Notes under the pieces: model-generated
Seen by the model: only the letters and a program-made list of their open reading frames with translations
Databases searched by the model: none
What the model was told of the DNA's origin: nothing
DNA from: Cordilura impudica
Lineage: Eukaryota > Arthropoda > Insecta > Diptera > Scathophagidae
NCBI GenBank assembly: GCA_963682025.1
Contig: OY821517.1
Coordinates: 20,038,548-20,102,547 of the forward strand
Length of the DNA stretch: 64,000 bases
Direction: 5' to 3'
Position numbers and translations under genes: made by a program
Shown here: positions 10,908 through 21,384 of the stretch, piece by piece
Layout: every line of letters begins with the position of its first letter
Numbering within the stretch: the stretch's first letter is position 1

Positions 10908-12699
10908 TACTGAAATGTTATTAATTTCTCCTGAATGACAATATTTTTTTAAATGTAAGCATTTTTTAAATGTAAACATATTTGGTGTTTTTTTTTTTGA
11001 ATTTCAATTTGTGTTTAAAAAATAAAATTTATATATTAAAGATGCAATTGATGTCTTCTAAATTTTAAATTATAATTTCCGACATTTTGATATGATTTTC
11101 TGAAATTCAATTAATTGTAATTTATAATTGGAAATTTTTAATTCTAGTTTTTAGAATTGATATTTTCTTAAATTTGAATGGAATATTTAAAAAGTGCAAT
11201 TTTGTATTTATGTGAATAATGTTGCCTTAGTAACTGTAAACAATTTTTGAAAATTAGATGTAATCGCAAGCAGATATTTTGTAGGTAAAGCAGAATAATA
11301 ATTCTATATAACTATGTAGAACTGTTTTGAAAGCAAAAAACTCATTGATGAACTCGGTAACTCTATTTTGTAAAGACAACAAAAAGTTAATATGCCAAAC
11401 TTATGTTCATATTTGTAAAAGAATAATGAAAAATCATATGAAATAAAAGACAAGCCCGTGTATACTCTTAACATTGTTCTGTATGATATCCAGTTGAAAA
11501 TATTAACATTCATGTTAAAATAGAAATAACTATTGCAAAGCTATTTAGAACAAACAAAAATTGTGGCGCCATCTACTGTGGCATAGTCACGCTGAGCAAA
11601 ATGAAGTGACACTCTGTTAATGCAAAAGAAATGTATTTTCCCCACAATAAAATATTGCAAAATTTTATGTAAATAAAATAATATACCGATTTATTTCTAA
11701 CATGCAGTTGTTATGGATATACATATATAGAATATACGTACATATGTATATTATTTGTATTATTTAATATGTTTATATAAATTTATAAATAAATTTATAC
11801 ATAACATTTTTTTTTTTTGCTAAATTTACATTGTTTTTTTTTTTTTTATTAACAACTAGGTATTTTAGCATTATTTGCTTTATATGTTGGTGAATTTTTA
11901 CTCCCTTTATATTAACTCGTAGTGTCTGCTTGTCGATAAAATTTTGGATCGATTTTACCCAATTTCCCGTGAGCCATTCGATCTGAAATTTTGCAGGCAG
12001 GCTCGTTGTAATAACAGAAATGATCTAACAATTTTTTTTAGTGATGCCAAAACAATGGAAACTTTTAAATTTTTCTACCAGAGTTAATAAAAAAATGTAC
12101 AAAGGGTTAGTTTTTATTATATTATTACTACAACGACCACAAAAACAACAAGTCCAGCTATGACAACAACACAACATTTAGAATAACAACAAGAAAAATA
12201 TAGAAACATCATATTTTTCATATTTTTTTTTAATTTTTCAGAGATTTCCCAGGACCTGCTCCACCGATTTTAATGATTTTTGAAACAGAAATCTTCCCAT
12301 GAATTTGGTGAATCATTCTCACTAAAAATGATCACTGTAGCTGCACTATTCAGGGCGTGATCGTGGCAAGAACAACATAGAAAATTATATTTTTTCAAGA
12401 CTTTTTTTAGTTCTTCATTCAAATCTCGGGCCCTAATCGACCGATTTGGACGATTTTAAATAGCAAACTTTTCAGGATGTTAGTGAATCATTTTTTATGT
12501 CAACGAGCACCCTAGCTGCCCGATTGATGCCGTATCGTGATTTCCACAGACGGACAGACGGACATCTTTATATCAACTCCGCTTGTTATAAGGATCACAA
12601 ATATGTATATTTTATGGGGTCCAAAATTTTTTTTCTAATTATTACAAACGGAATGACAAACTTATATATACCCTCTGCACACTGGAGTGAAGGGTATAA

Positions 12700-13865
12700 A
12701 TATAGCCGATCATTTCACAACTTAGCGTACCAAGTAGACTTCTTCACAAGACACTTCCGCCAAAAAGTCATTTGGTTTTCGTTAATTTTAATGGATGTTG
12801 TGTAAACACGTCATTTGTTTGTACGTACGTACCCTTTTTCTATTAACCATATTTCTATTGTTATTGTTGAATTTCCACCATACTAACGCCAGTAACCTGG
12901 CTATAAAAGCCTGAACCGCCCAATACAACAGATTGTTGAAGCCTGATAAGCTGTGTTGGCGTTGTTTGTTGTTGTTTACTTATTTTACTCGTACTGCCCA
13001 CGAGTACAGGCAGCATGTGCTGTAGTGGTTGTAGTTCATGGCAGCACACGCGTATTTTTGCGCGCTTTTACAAACGATATTTATCTCACAATAGGGGGTA
13101 ATGGTCATTTAGAATTATTATTATTACTATTAGTTAGAGTGAACCCGAGGACAACACACACCAATACCAAAAAATAGGAAAAAAAAACGGGACTGTCATT
13201 GAAAGTTAGTAAAAGTTGTTTAGTTGCCTGTTAGTTTTGTGTGTGTTTTCAATATAAAGATTTCTTTTTAATTTTTAGTACACAGCTGACTGTATACTCT
13301 GGCCATAGTTGTTGTAGTTTAGGCCTTTCTTTAAACTTTGTGAATATTCCAATATATATATTAAACTAACATCCTTTCTATTCGACTATAGTGTTAAGGT
13401 GTTGTTGTTGTTTTATTCGTTTACTTATCTTAGCTGCACCCTAATATGTTTTAAGGACTCCTGTTGAGGCAACACAAAAGGCATTTACATTCACTAATAT
13501 GAGAGTTTATAAGTGAATCTATGTTGGCCGTATCGCTTTAGGTAAACCCACACAATATGTGTGTGTAAGTGTGGCATTTTTTTTTAGGGCTGAATTTATG
13601 GTATGTGTTATTAGCAGCCTATTAGAAAATATATTTGTGACGATACTATTTGCGCTTAATCCATTTAGGATATTTTTAAAGGCTTTCATGGACAGTTTAA
13701 ATATATCCGACTATCAAATAAAGTCATAAAATAGCTGATTATACGTATGGTATGAGTAGTTATTAAACGGTGTTTTCTTTTTTATAGAATTTAATATTAT
13801 TTAAAGGTGTGGGTCGTAGAAACGAATTTTAAGACTTACGAATTATATTAATTTAACTTCAATAC
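12700..13865. other. No gene recognised
   Basis: Contains GTT/GTTGT-rich stretches and short overlapping frames on both strands (for example 12861-13049 and 12953-13177) with low-complexity Val/Leu or Gln content and no family motif. Possibly unique host noncoding DNA. Confidence 0.4.
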
Positions 13866-14390
13866 AGAAAATTATATTCGGTCGAGACTGACTATACACT
13901 ACCCTATACAATGCGTTTCGGGAGAGGGTATTGGACCAAAATTTCAAATGTGCCCAAGTTCATTCCTGATGGTAGTTTTATATGGTAGTCTCTTAGTTCT
14001 ATATACATATGAAGCAAATGTAAAAAATCTTTCCAATATTTTTGTGTTTTGACAGATATAAGTGAAGAATCGGGAATCATCTTTATATGGGGACTATGTC
14101 TAAAAATGGGCCTACAGGCTTTATTTTCAGACTAATAATTAATGGGTATATAGACACACATACACCAAATTTTTCAATGCATATTTCAGCAAAATATATT
14201 TATAATTACAACCTGCAGTTTGATTATAAGGTTCACATGAACACACGAACAGATGAACAGACAGACGGACAGACGGACATGGCTAAATCAACTTAAACAG
14301 TGATTTGGGGTCAATTATTTTAGAGAATTGCAAACATCAGCAAATAGTCATTATACCCTCACCACATAGTCCTATATGGTATATTAAGGG
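13866..14390 (+). repeat. DINE-like repeat with GGAC microsatellite
   Basis: Starts AAATTATATTCGGTCGAGAC, holds an ACAGACGGACAGACGGACAT block at about 14260 followed by GGCTAAATCAACTTAAACAG, and ends with CATTATACCCTCACCACATA and TATATGGTATA. The same architecture recurs at 16445, 39678, 40129 (inverted), 52738 and 58498. Confidence 0.7.
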
Positions 14391-14638
14391 CAAATTAATT
14401 TCCGTTTACCACTCAGTGTATTTATACAAATTATTAAACTAACTCAATTATGGAAACTATATTAAAAGCATAAATATTGGGGATTTCAACAATTATTTAA
14501 TTTACTAATTTTCTTATAAAACATATTTTAATAACACAATTGTTGGTTAATATGATACAATCAAATTTGTATTGTAAAAATAAAATATTCGAGCTCGAGG
14601 CCTGGGTTATTGTTCTTTAATTAAAATTCTTTTTTATT

Positions 14639-14679
14639 CTCCAATATTTCGATATTCATCGAATATCATCTTCAGGGAG
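14639..14679 (-). ncRNA. Hammerhead ribozyme-like motif, left arm
   Basis: Minus strand, mirror of the motif at 14836. It shows CTCC, the core CTGAAGA, a 7-bp stem GATATTC/GAATATC with a GAT loop, GAAA, TATT and GGAG. CTCC/GGAG would form stem I. The core fits CUGANGA...GAAA...UH with a two-base stem III, as in short hammerheads of Penelope-like elements. One unpaired T precedes stem II. Activity is unproven. Confidence 0.4.
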
Positions 14680-14835
14680 TAATAAAAATTTAATAAAAAT
14701 ATAAAATTAAAAAATATTCTTGTTCATCACTTGCCATTAGTGACAAGTCATTAGTGACATTAGTGACAAGTCATTAATGACAAGTGCTGAGCAAAAATAT
14801 TTTTTAATTTTATATTTTTATTAAACTCCGCTATA

Positions 14836-14876
14836 CTCCCTGAAGATGATATTCGATGAATATCGAAATATTGGAG
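14836..14876 (+). ncRNA. Hammerhead ribozyme-like motif, right arm
   Basis: Stem I is CTCC (14836-14839) with GGAG (14873-14876). The core CTGAAGA is 14840-14846. Stem II is GATATTC (14848-14854) with GAATATC (14858-14864). GAAA is 14865-14868, then TA and the UH position TT. All invariant core bases of a minimal type I hammerhead are present. The single T at 14847 is an extra bulge. No retroelement protein is nearby, so the host element is unidentified. Confidence 0.42.
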
Positions 14877-14949
14877 AATAAAGAAGAATTTTAATTAAAG
14901 AAAAAAACCCAGGCCTCGAGGTCGAATATTTTATTTTTACAATTAAATT

Positions 14950-15810
14950 TGGAAAGTTCGAACAGAAAACAACTATAATCAAATTTGTATTTTATGAATA
15001 ATTTTCGGCTATCACAAAAAAAAAAAAATCAATTTATAACCAAATTTGGTATTTTTAACCGAAAGGATGAAGCGAATTTCATTGTCTATACCAGAAACAC
15101 ATACTAAAATAATTAAGACAACCAAATTTGTATTTTTTTTTTTTTTTTGCAATTTTTGAAAAAAAAAAAAAAAATAAAATTGTAATTTGGCTTAAAGCGA
15201 AGTGGTCAAAGCTGTTTTTTTTTTTTTGTTTGTTTTGTTCTATGACATTCAGCTTTATAGTGGCTAAGCTGTTGTTTAACAAAATATAATTTTATAGAAT
15301 TTTTCTAAAATGGAAAATACTAACTCAGGTACGCAAAAAATATATTACTGATAAAAAAGTTTTTGTAGTAAATTATTGGTTGTGGCAAATTGTGCCGTTT
15401 TTTCTGTGTAGTTTTGGTTGTTGACCGTGTGTTTTTTGAAGTAGTACTTTGTTTACTGTATGCAGTGAAAAGTACTTGTCCTCACATAGAGATGGCGTGA
15501 CATGCGCCCATTTCTTTTTGTTTCTTACGTAGGGCTAACTGCTAGAAAAAATTTGAAAAAATTTCAAAATGCATCAGGTTGTATTGGAGGCCTGAAAGAT
15601 TAATGTAAGTGAGACTGCTGACATCACGAAGATATGAACAGAGGGAGTTCGGCATATATTACATGATCATTTAAATATGAAAAACCTTTCTGCTGGATGA
15701 GTTTCGTGATTTTCTACAGCTGAACACAAAAAATGAAACGTGCTCATAATCCAAAGTATGCTTTGGAGTTGTTTGAAGTAAATTCAAGTGAAACTTTATG
15801 TAGATTTATA
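14950..15810. other. No gene recognised
   Basis: AT-rich with several T and A homopolymers. The short frames (for example 15079-15282 minus) run through the homopolymers and have no motif. Confidence 0.4.
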
Positions 15811-15814
15811 ACTA

Positions 15815-16184
15815 CTAGCAGACTCCAGTCCTCGCAATTCGAGTGCAAATTCTAGGAAATTATAATTTTTCATTAAATAAATACCCTAAAGGTATGTTAA
15901 TAAATTATAGCCAATTCACAAATCAACACAAAAAACAAACTCATTTTTATTACAAACACAAATTTAGTAGACACACACGTAGCATTGTATAATTTTATGT
16001 ATGTGTTTGTAGCAACTTTAAATGCAATTTACCCAGAATAAAGGAAAATTTTAAAAATCTGTAAATTTGCAAAATGGCTAAAAAGAAATACCTTTCAAAT
16101 AATATACGTTTGGTCAAAGTCGGGATAAAATGGTAGAACAAAACAATGGTCACAAGAAATCGCCTAGCCTATAAATATTATAGA
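15815..16184 (-). repeat. Helitron-like non-autonomous repeat, full length
   Basis: Read on the minus strand it starts TCTATAATATT, after an A, and ends CTGG...CTGCTAG before a T, as Helitrons do (5' TC, 3' CTRR, insertion between A and T). It is about 370 bp without coding potential. Internal landmarks shared by all copies are AAATACCTTTCAAATAATAT and GTATGTGTTTGTAGCAAC. Confidence 0.65.
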
Positions 16185-16185
16185 T

Positions 16186-16441
16186 GGATGAGACGTGGGT
16201 TCATAATTATACGCCGGCGTCCAATAGATAATCTATGGAGTGGTTACAAGCATGCGAAATCCGACCAAAAATGCCAACGACTTAAATATCGGCTGGAAAC
16301 TAATGGCCAGTATTTTTTTTGGAAAGCACGTGCTAAACATTTGAAGAGTACTCAGAAACGCAATAACTTCCAAGCCATATGTTGAGTCATTGGACAGATT
16401 GTATGAAGAAATTAAGAAAAAAAAAACAACATCAGTTCAAT
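16186..16441 (+). pseudogene. mariner transposase fragment 1
   Basis: Decayed frame with DETWVHNYTP, the segment around the first catalytic Asp of classical mariners, then MEWLQACEIRPK and traces of the following HWTDCMKKLRKKK region. It needs several frame changes. It ends where the DINE-like repeat at 16445 begins. The second fragment at 17416 covers the same protein region, so these are two copies rather than one split gene. Confidence 0.65.
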
Positions 16442-16444
16442 AGG

Positions 16445-17415
16445 AACAAGTAAGAAAATTATAGTCGGTCTAGACCGACTATACGATACCCTATACCATG
16501 CGTTTAGAGACCCTATCTCTTAGACCCAACTAACTGGATATAGAAAATAAGCACAAACCAAAGTTGAGTGGGATTTTTATTAATTTTTTTGGCTGCAGAT
16601 ATGGGGACTAGGCCCAAAAATGGACCGATCCTGACCATGTTTGGTAAAGTCTCTTGTATTTTGCAAAAATATATAAAAACAAAATTTGAAAAGAATCCGT
16701 GGAATATTTTTGTTTTTTGATAGATTTAAGTGAAGATCGGGAAGCAGCTCTATATGGGGCCTATGACTAAGAGTTGTCCCATAGGGATCATTTTAGGGCT
16801 ACGGATTAATGGATGTAATAAACACATACAAACCCAATTTGACTAAGATTTATATGATAATTTGGATCTTATGGCAATTTATGTTGATTTCATAGGGGTC
16901 ATTTGTATTGGGTCTAGGTCTGAACATGGACCGATTCTCACCAATTTCAATAGCCTTCATCCTATGGCCGATAAAAGCTTATATACCATATTACATCAAA
17001 ATATATTAATATTTGCGACCTGCAGTTTGATTACAAACTTTACATGGACACACAGACAGACGGACGGACGGACATCGTTAAACCGAGTCAGATAGTGATT
17101 CTGATGCGATCGGTATAATAAAAGATGGGTCTAGGTCAAATATTTTCGGTATTTCACCATTCTCAACAGCGTTCATTCAGTGGCTGATGAAATCTTATGT
17201 ACCTAATTTTATCAAAATATATTCATATTTGCGACCTGTAGTTTGATTAAAAGATTTACATGGACACACAGACGGACATCGCTAAATCGGCTCAGAAAGT
17301 AGTTCTGAGTCAATCAGTGTAATAAAAGATGGTTCTAGGTCAAATATTATTAGTAGTTCACAAACAGCATCACAAAGTCATTATACCCAAACCACATGGT
17401 GGTATACGGTATAAA
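16445..17415 (+). repeat. DINE-like repeat, longest copy
   Basis: Begins AACAAGTAAGAAAATTATAG; a perfect 22-bp palindrome at 16461-16482 centres on TCTAGA. GGAC-type microsatellites lie at about 17054-17075 and near 17270. The 3' part from TGGGTCTAGGTCAAATATT is duplicated (about 17126-17330). The end CCAAACCACATGGTGGTATA is itself a small hairpin. Short frames inside (16862-17095) are repeat-derived. Confidence 0.75.
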
Positions 17416-17995
17416 TAAAGGATTCATTATTACACACCGGAGCCCAATAGGTGGTTTGTGGAGTGGTTACAAGCTTGCGAAAGTCGACCAATGCGGACAA
17501 TGACTCAACAATCGGCTGGAAAGGTAATGATCAGTGTTTTTTGGGATGTACGTAGTATAATCTTTTTTGATTACTTGGAGAAAGAAAAAACAATAACTGC
17601 CAAATACTATGTTGAGTTATTGGACAGATTGAATGAAAAAATTAAGAAAAAACGACTCCACTTAAATAAGAAATAAATCGTGATCTATCATGTTAACGCA
17701 CTAGCGCATTCATCTGCTTTGGCTTCAGAAAAACTGAGGTCTTTACATTACGAATTGCTTGCCCACCCCCGTATTCTCCAGATCTGACCATCTGCGATTA
17801 TTATATGTTCCCAAACTTAAAAAGGTGGCTCCAGGGAAAGTGATTTTCCACAAATGGTGAAGTCATATCAGAGACGGAAGATTATTTTGAAGAGTTTGAC
17901 AAATCGTATTTTTTCAAAGTATCAAAATATTAGAGGATCGTTGAAAGAAATGCATTCCACTTAACGGAGATTACGTTGAAGAATAAAATTGATTT
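17416..17995 (+). pseudogene. mariner transposase fragment 2, C-terminal half
   Basis: The open part (17458-17676) reads MEWLQACESRPMR, then QQSAGKVMISVFWD and IIFFDYLEKEKTI, YYVELLDRLNEKIKKKR, a classical mariner core. Beyond the stop, similarity continues in changed frames: LAHSSALAS, then a PDL-like segment and LKRWL near 17820. The N-terminal third and the TIRs were not found. Family: Tc1/mariner, DD34D group. Confidence 0.75.
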
Positions 17996-18317
17996 CAAAT
18001 CCAAAAAAAATGATTTTTCATTGTTAGGCCACGGAGTTTTCACTCCATAGTGAATGTATGGTTATACTCCACATGTCTACAGACCCAAGTCGTGCGACTT
18101 AAAGCCGGCCTGGCGTGGCCGCCAACTCTTCCTTTAGTGTTGGAGCCGCCGCCGAAGAAGATGACAGAGCCCGTCTAATATCTACTAGCCAAATAAACCA
18201 CTTTAGCCAATTTTTGATTTTGAAATATTAGTAAAAAAAAAAATGGTTAGAAAACAAGACAAAATTTATTTAAATTAAAACATTGAAATCAACTTTAAAT
18301 TGTCATAGACGAATGTC

Positions 18318-18405
18318 TTTTTTATTTTTTTTTATTTATTTTTTATTTATTTATTTTTTATTTATTTATTTTTTATTTATTTATTTTTTATTTATTTATT
18401 TTATT
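18318..18405. repeat. TTTATTTATTTATTT minisatellite
   Basis: A 15-18 base unit repeated about five times; it gives an artificial FIYFLFIYF frame. Confidence 0.9.
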
Positions 18406-18487
18406 AATAGAAGAAGAGTGCAAATTTTCAGACAAGTTAATTTTTTCTATGAAAAACCATCCATGAACATATATATAAAATAAGATA

Positions 18488-18849
18488 TCTGATAATATTA
18501 ATAGGCAAGGCGATTTCTTGTTACCGATGTTAGTGTGCCCGTTTTAAGCCTATTTGGACCACACATACTTCATTTGAAAGGAATTTCTTTTTAGCTGTCC
18601 ACCATATTTACAGATTTTTAATTTTTTTTTTTTTTTGAGTAAATTGCATTTAAAGTTGCTACTAACACAAACATAAAATTATACAATGTTGTGTGTGTGC
18701 GTTTATTAAATTTGTTAATGTGTTTGTAAAAAAATTAGTATGTTTTTTTGTGTTGGCTATAATTGATTGATAATTTGGGGTTTTTATTTAATGAAAAAAT
18801 AAAATTTCCTAGAATTTGTACTCGAATTTCGAGGGCTGGAATCTGCCAG
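18488..18849 (+). repeat. Helitron-like non-autonomous repeat, plus orientation
   Basis: Starts TCTGATAATATTAATAGGC and ends GGAATCTGCCAG before a T. It is the reverse of the 15815 copy, with a CCAG variant of the CTAG end. A GGTATC...AAAGATTC fragment of the long dispersed repeat follows at about 18958-18985. Confidence 0.6.
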
Positions 18850-18985
18850 TTATAATAAATACTGTTCGAAGAAGAGAAATAATGAACTCTGAATTTAAAT
18901 AGTATTACAACTTAATGGTAATCGTACCCAAGTGTAACATTGCGTCTAAGACACAAGTGGAGGGTATCAAAGATTCACGATCCTT

Positions 18986-19451
18986 TAAAATGAACGTTTT
19001 TCCTGAGCAGACCTCATAGCTGTAGTCAAATCAGTTTCTCACTACAGGAGAAATATTTGCGTGCTTCATTATTTTTGAAATCAGAAGTTTAAATTTTAAT
19101 TTCTATAATTCTTGAGCCAAAAATTAGAATCTAGTATTTTTCTATAGCAAAATTCCTCAGAATATAATTATATCTCTACCTAAAAGACTTTTTCCAATGC
19201 ACGCCTTTTTCTATAGCAATTTTCAGTAAGAAAAGATCCTTCAAATCTAAGCATTTTTTATAAAAATAATTCTCTAATTCTCTATACTCTAATCATTGTT
19301 CTATAGAAAACGTTTTCAGAGTATGAACATTTTTCTAATTAAAAAAGTTCTTAGACTTTTTCTTTAGAAAAAGATCACTAAATCAGATAAATGTCATGAA
19401 CTTTTCGGGAGATTTTTTTTTTTTTTTGTAATTTCTAAGAAAATGTCTACG
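18986..19451. other. No gene; loose TTTTTCTATAG repeats
   Basis: Several degenerate blocks around TTTCTATAGCAA and TTCTATAGAAAA, no coding frame. The mariner-like element is inserted at the TA at 19452-19453. Confidence 0.4.
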
Positions 19452-19453
19452 TA

Positions 19454-19507
19454 GAGGGTGGGCCAACTTGGACTGACTGATTTGAAATGCTTATAGTTTT
19501 TGTATTT
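19454..19507 (+). repeat. Left TIR of the DD41D element
   Basis: Begins GAGGGTGGGCCAACTTGGAC, then TGACTGATTTGAAATG. It matches the right TIR with about five differences in 54 bases. Confidence 0.9.
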
Positions 19508-19565
19508 TTGATTTTTTTTTTTTGTTTTTTTTTGCAGATAATACAGAATTTTATAAAATTTTATA

Positions 19566-20630
19566 ATGTCATCATACTCAGTGGAAGAACGTGTAAAAAT
19601 TGTTGAATTTTATTATGTTTCCGGACGAATAATTGTTACAACGCAAAGAAAGTACCGTCAGCATTCTAATAATGCAGAGGCTCCCAGTGTAAACATGATA
19701 AGAAGCTTAATGAGCCGTTTTGAGAATTTCGGTTCAGTGGGTAATGAACTACGAAGAAATGTTGTTCGCCCTGTTCGAACTGAACAAGCTATAGAAGCTG
19801 TACGAGAAAGTGTTAACACGGATGCAACTGTGTCTACTCGTCGACGAGCTACTCAATTGAACATCTCCAGAACATTGCTAAAAGTTGATCTGAAGATGTT
19901 TCCATATAAAATTCAATTGGCCCAAGAATTATTGCCGAGGGATGCACCACAACGGCTACAATATGCCAATAGATTGGTTTTGCTAGCGACAGAAAATGCC
20001 AATTTTTTGAATAATCTGATTATGAGCGATGAAGCACATTTACATTTAAATGGATATGTGAATAAGCAGAACTGCCGAATTTGGGGTACAGAGAATCCGA
20101 GAGCATTGCATCAGCGACAATTACACCCAGTCAGATGCACTGTTTGGTGTGGAATCATGGCTGATAAAGTTATTGGTCCAGATTTCTTCGAAAATGAACT
20201 TAATGAGCCACAAACCGTCTCTGGGGTGGTATACCGGACCATGTTGGAAAATTTTTTACGTCCGATAGTTCTCAATAGCCGTAACATATGGTTCCAGCAA
20301 GATGGAGCTACAGCTCATACCGCAAGAGCCACAATGGCTATTCTGCGAGAAATTTTCGAAGTCCGAATAATTTCAAAAATGCAGATTTCGCGGCCACCTC
20401 GTTCTCCAGATTTGACGGCCCCAGACTTTTTTTTGTGGGGTTTCTTGAAGGAACGAGTTAACGTCAACAAACCACAAAATATTGAGGAGCTAAAGCAGAA
20501 TATTCGCACAGAAATTGCTCAATTGCAGTCAGAAACGTTGCGCAACGTAATGCAAAATGTATTGAGTAGAGCCATTAACTGCCAACAGGAAAATGGACGC
20601 CATCTAAAAGATGTAATTTTTCATACTTAG
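19566..20630 (+). CDS. mariner-family transposase, DD41D
   Basis: 354 residues starting at the ATG 58 bases inside the left TIR; no stop or frameshift. The N-terminal third holds the helix-turn-helix DNA-binding region. Catalytic residues are Asp155 (IMSDEAHLHLNG), Asp246 (WFQQDGATAH) and Asp287 (RSPDLTAPDFFLWG), so the last two are 41 apart; in this superfamily such residues bind the metal ions for cut-and-paste transposition at TA. A WG motif follows the third Asp, as usual. The linker at residues 100-108 looks a few residues short compared with what I recall of relatives (from memory), which could affect the second helix-turn-helix. An embedded minus frame at 20315-20509 is a shadow. Confidence 0.93.
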   Translation: MSSYSVEERVKIVEFYYVSGRIIVTTQRKYRQHSNNAEAPSVNMIRSLMSRFENFGSVGNELRRNVVRPVRTEQAIEAVRESVNTDATVSTRRRATQLNISRTLLKVDLKMFPYKIQLAQELLPRDAPQRLQYANRLVLLATENANFLNNLIMSDEAHLHLNGYVNKQNCRIWGTENPRALHQRQLHPVRCTVWCGIMADKVIGPDFFENELNEPQTVSGVVYRTMLENFLRPIVLNSRNIWFQQDGATAHTARATMAILREIFEVRIISKMQISRPPRSPDLTAPDFFLWGFLKERVNVNKPQNIEELKQNIRTEIAQLQSETLRNVMQNVLSRAINCQQENGRHLKDVIFHT

Positions 20631-20675
20631 CTTAAAAAAAATTTAAAATTTATACTTTAATTTGCAAAAAAAATT

Positions 20676-20729
20676 AAATACAAAAATTATAATCATTTCA
20701 AATCAGTCAGTCAAACTTGGCCCACCCTG
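20676..20729 (-). repeat. Right TIR of the DD41D element
   Basis: Inward on the minus strand it reads CAGGGTGGGCCAAGTTTGAC then TGACTGATTTGAAATG, ending against the TA at 20730. Confidence 0.9.
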
Positions 20730-20731
20730 TA

Positions 20732-21384
20732 TAACTACCAGAAGTGGGCGTCCCGAGGGCGGCTTGACTTGAAATTTTTACCAAAGACTAAGGTACCCAT
20801 CACAGTCATATTTACTAGCTACCTCCTGTCATTTATTGTCTCAAAAACCGGTCATTAGTATCAATATTAATTGATTTTTTTATCATGTATTTTATATATT
20901 AAAATTAATAAATAATAAATTAAGTTGATTTTAAATATTTTCGTTTACTGCAATTTGAAATAAATTAACCCAATAAATGGTTATAACAATCATTAATTGA
21001 AATTTAAGTTCCATAATATTAAGTATATTACACTGTTCATACAATCGAATCTACGTTTGTTTTCAGTAATCACAGCAGAATAATGTGATAGGACTACCAA
21101 AATTCGGTTGCCAACATATCCGATTGTCACAACGAATCTGTTTTATGTGAAACAAAAAAAAAAAAAAAAAAAAAAAAACAAAAAAGTTGTAATGTGAAAA
21201 AACTTAATATTAAATTCGGCCGATAATGAAATAGCTGTAAATTCTATAATAAATAACGGCAAATTTTTAACTATATGATCCGGTAATCGACATAAACTCG
21301 AAATTTGTGATTTTAAATTAATCCAAACTTATATTCTAAATATCCCAACAAAGATTAAAACTTTCTCACTGGCATAAAAGTGTA
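20732..21384. other. No gene recognised
   Basis: AT-rich, with a 30-base A run near 21150. No open frame of interest. Confidence 0.4.

Larger units (their letters stand above)
9581..12699 (+). repeat. Long dispersed fly repeat (TTCGGCTGTGCCGAA end)
   Basis: Begins AACAAGTAAGAGTGTTAAAT with a TTCGGC..GCCGAA hairpin and TTTGATACCCTCCACC. It ends at about 12699 with CTCCGCTTGTTATAAGGATC, then TATATACCCTCTGCACACTG and AGGGTATAAA. A GACGGACAGACGGAC block is at about 12548. The same two ends in opposite orientation lie at 7286 and 1336. No coding frame of note is inside; the 102-residue frame at 12497-12805 overlaps the microsatellite end and is not a gene. A MITE is nested at 10339. Confidence 0.5.
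14572..14943. repeat. ~370 bp near-perfect palindrome (hairpin element)
   Basis: The left arm from about 14572 (GTAAAAATAAAATATTCGAG, CTCGAGGCCTGGGTT) is repeated inverted to about 14943. Arms are about 180 bp with a short centre of GACAAGTCATTAGTGACA-type repeats near 14740-14790. Each arm carries a hammerhead-like motif. It could be a MITE, or two elements joined tail to tail. Confidence 0.8.
19454..20729 (+). mobile_element. Intact mariner-like transposon (DD41D)
   Basis: 1,276 bp with about 54-bp TIRs and a TA duplication at 19452-19453 and 20730-20731. One uninterrupted transposase gene fills the interior. The catalytic spacing and sequence fit the rosa/DD41D branch of the IS630-Tc1-mariner superfamily. 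All structural parts needed for transposition appear present. Confidence 0.92.

Noticed and set aside
12497..13177. Several 60-100 residue frames
   Set aside because: They run through microsatellite and GTT-rich DNA, overlap on both strands and show no motif.
18283..18483. Frame with repeated FIYFL
   Set aside because: Product of the TTTATTT minisatellite.
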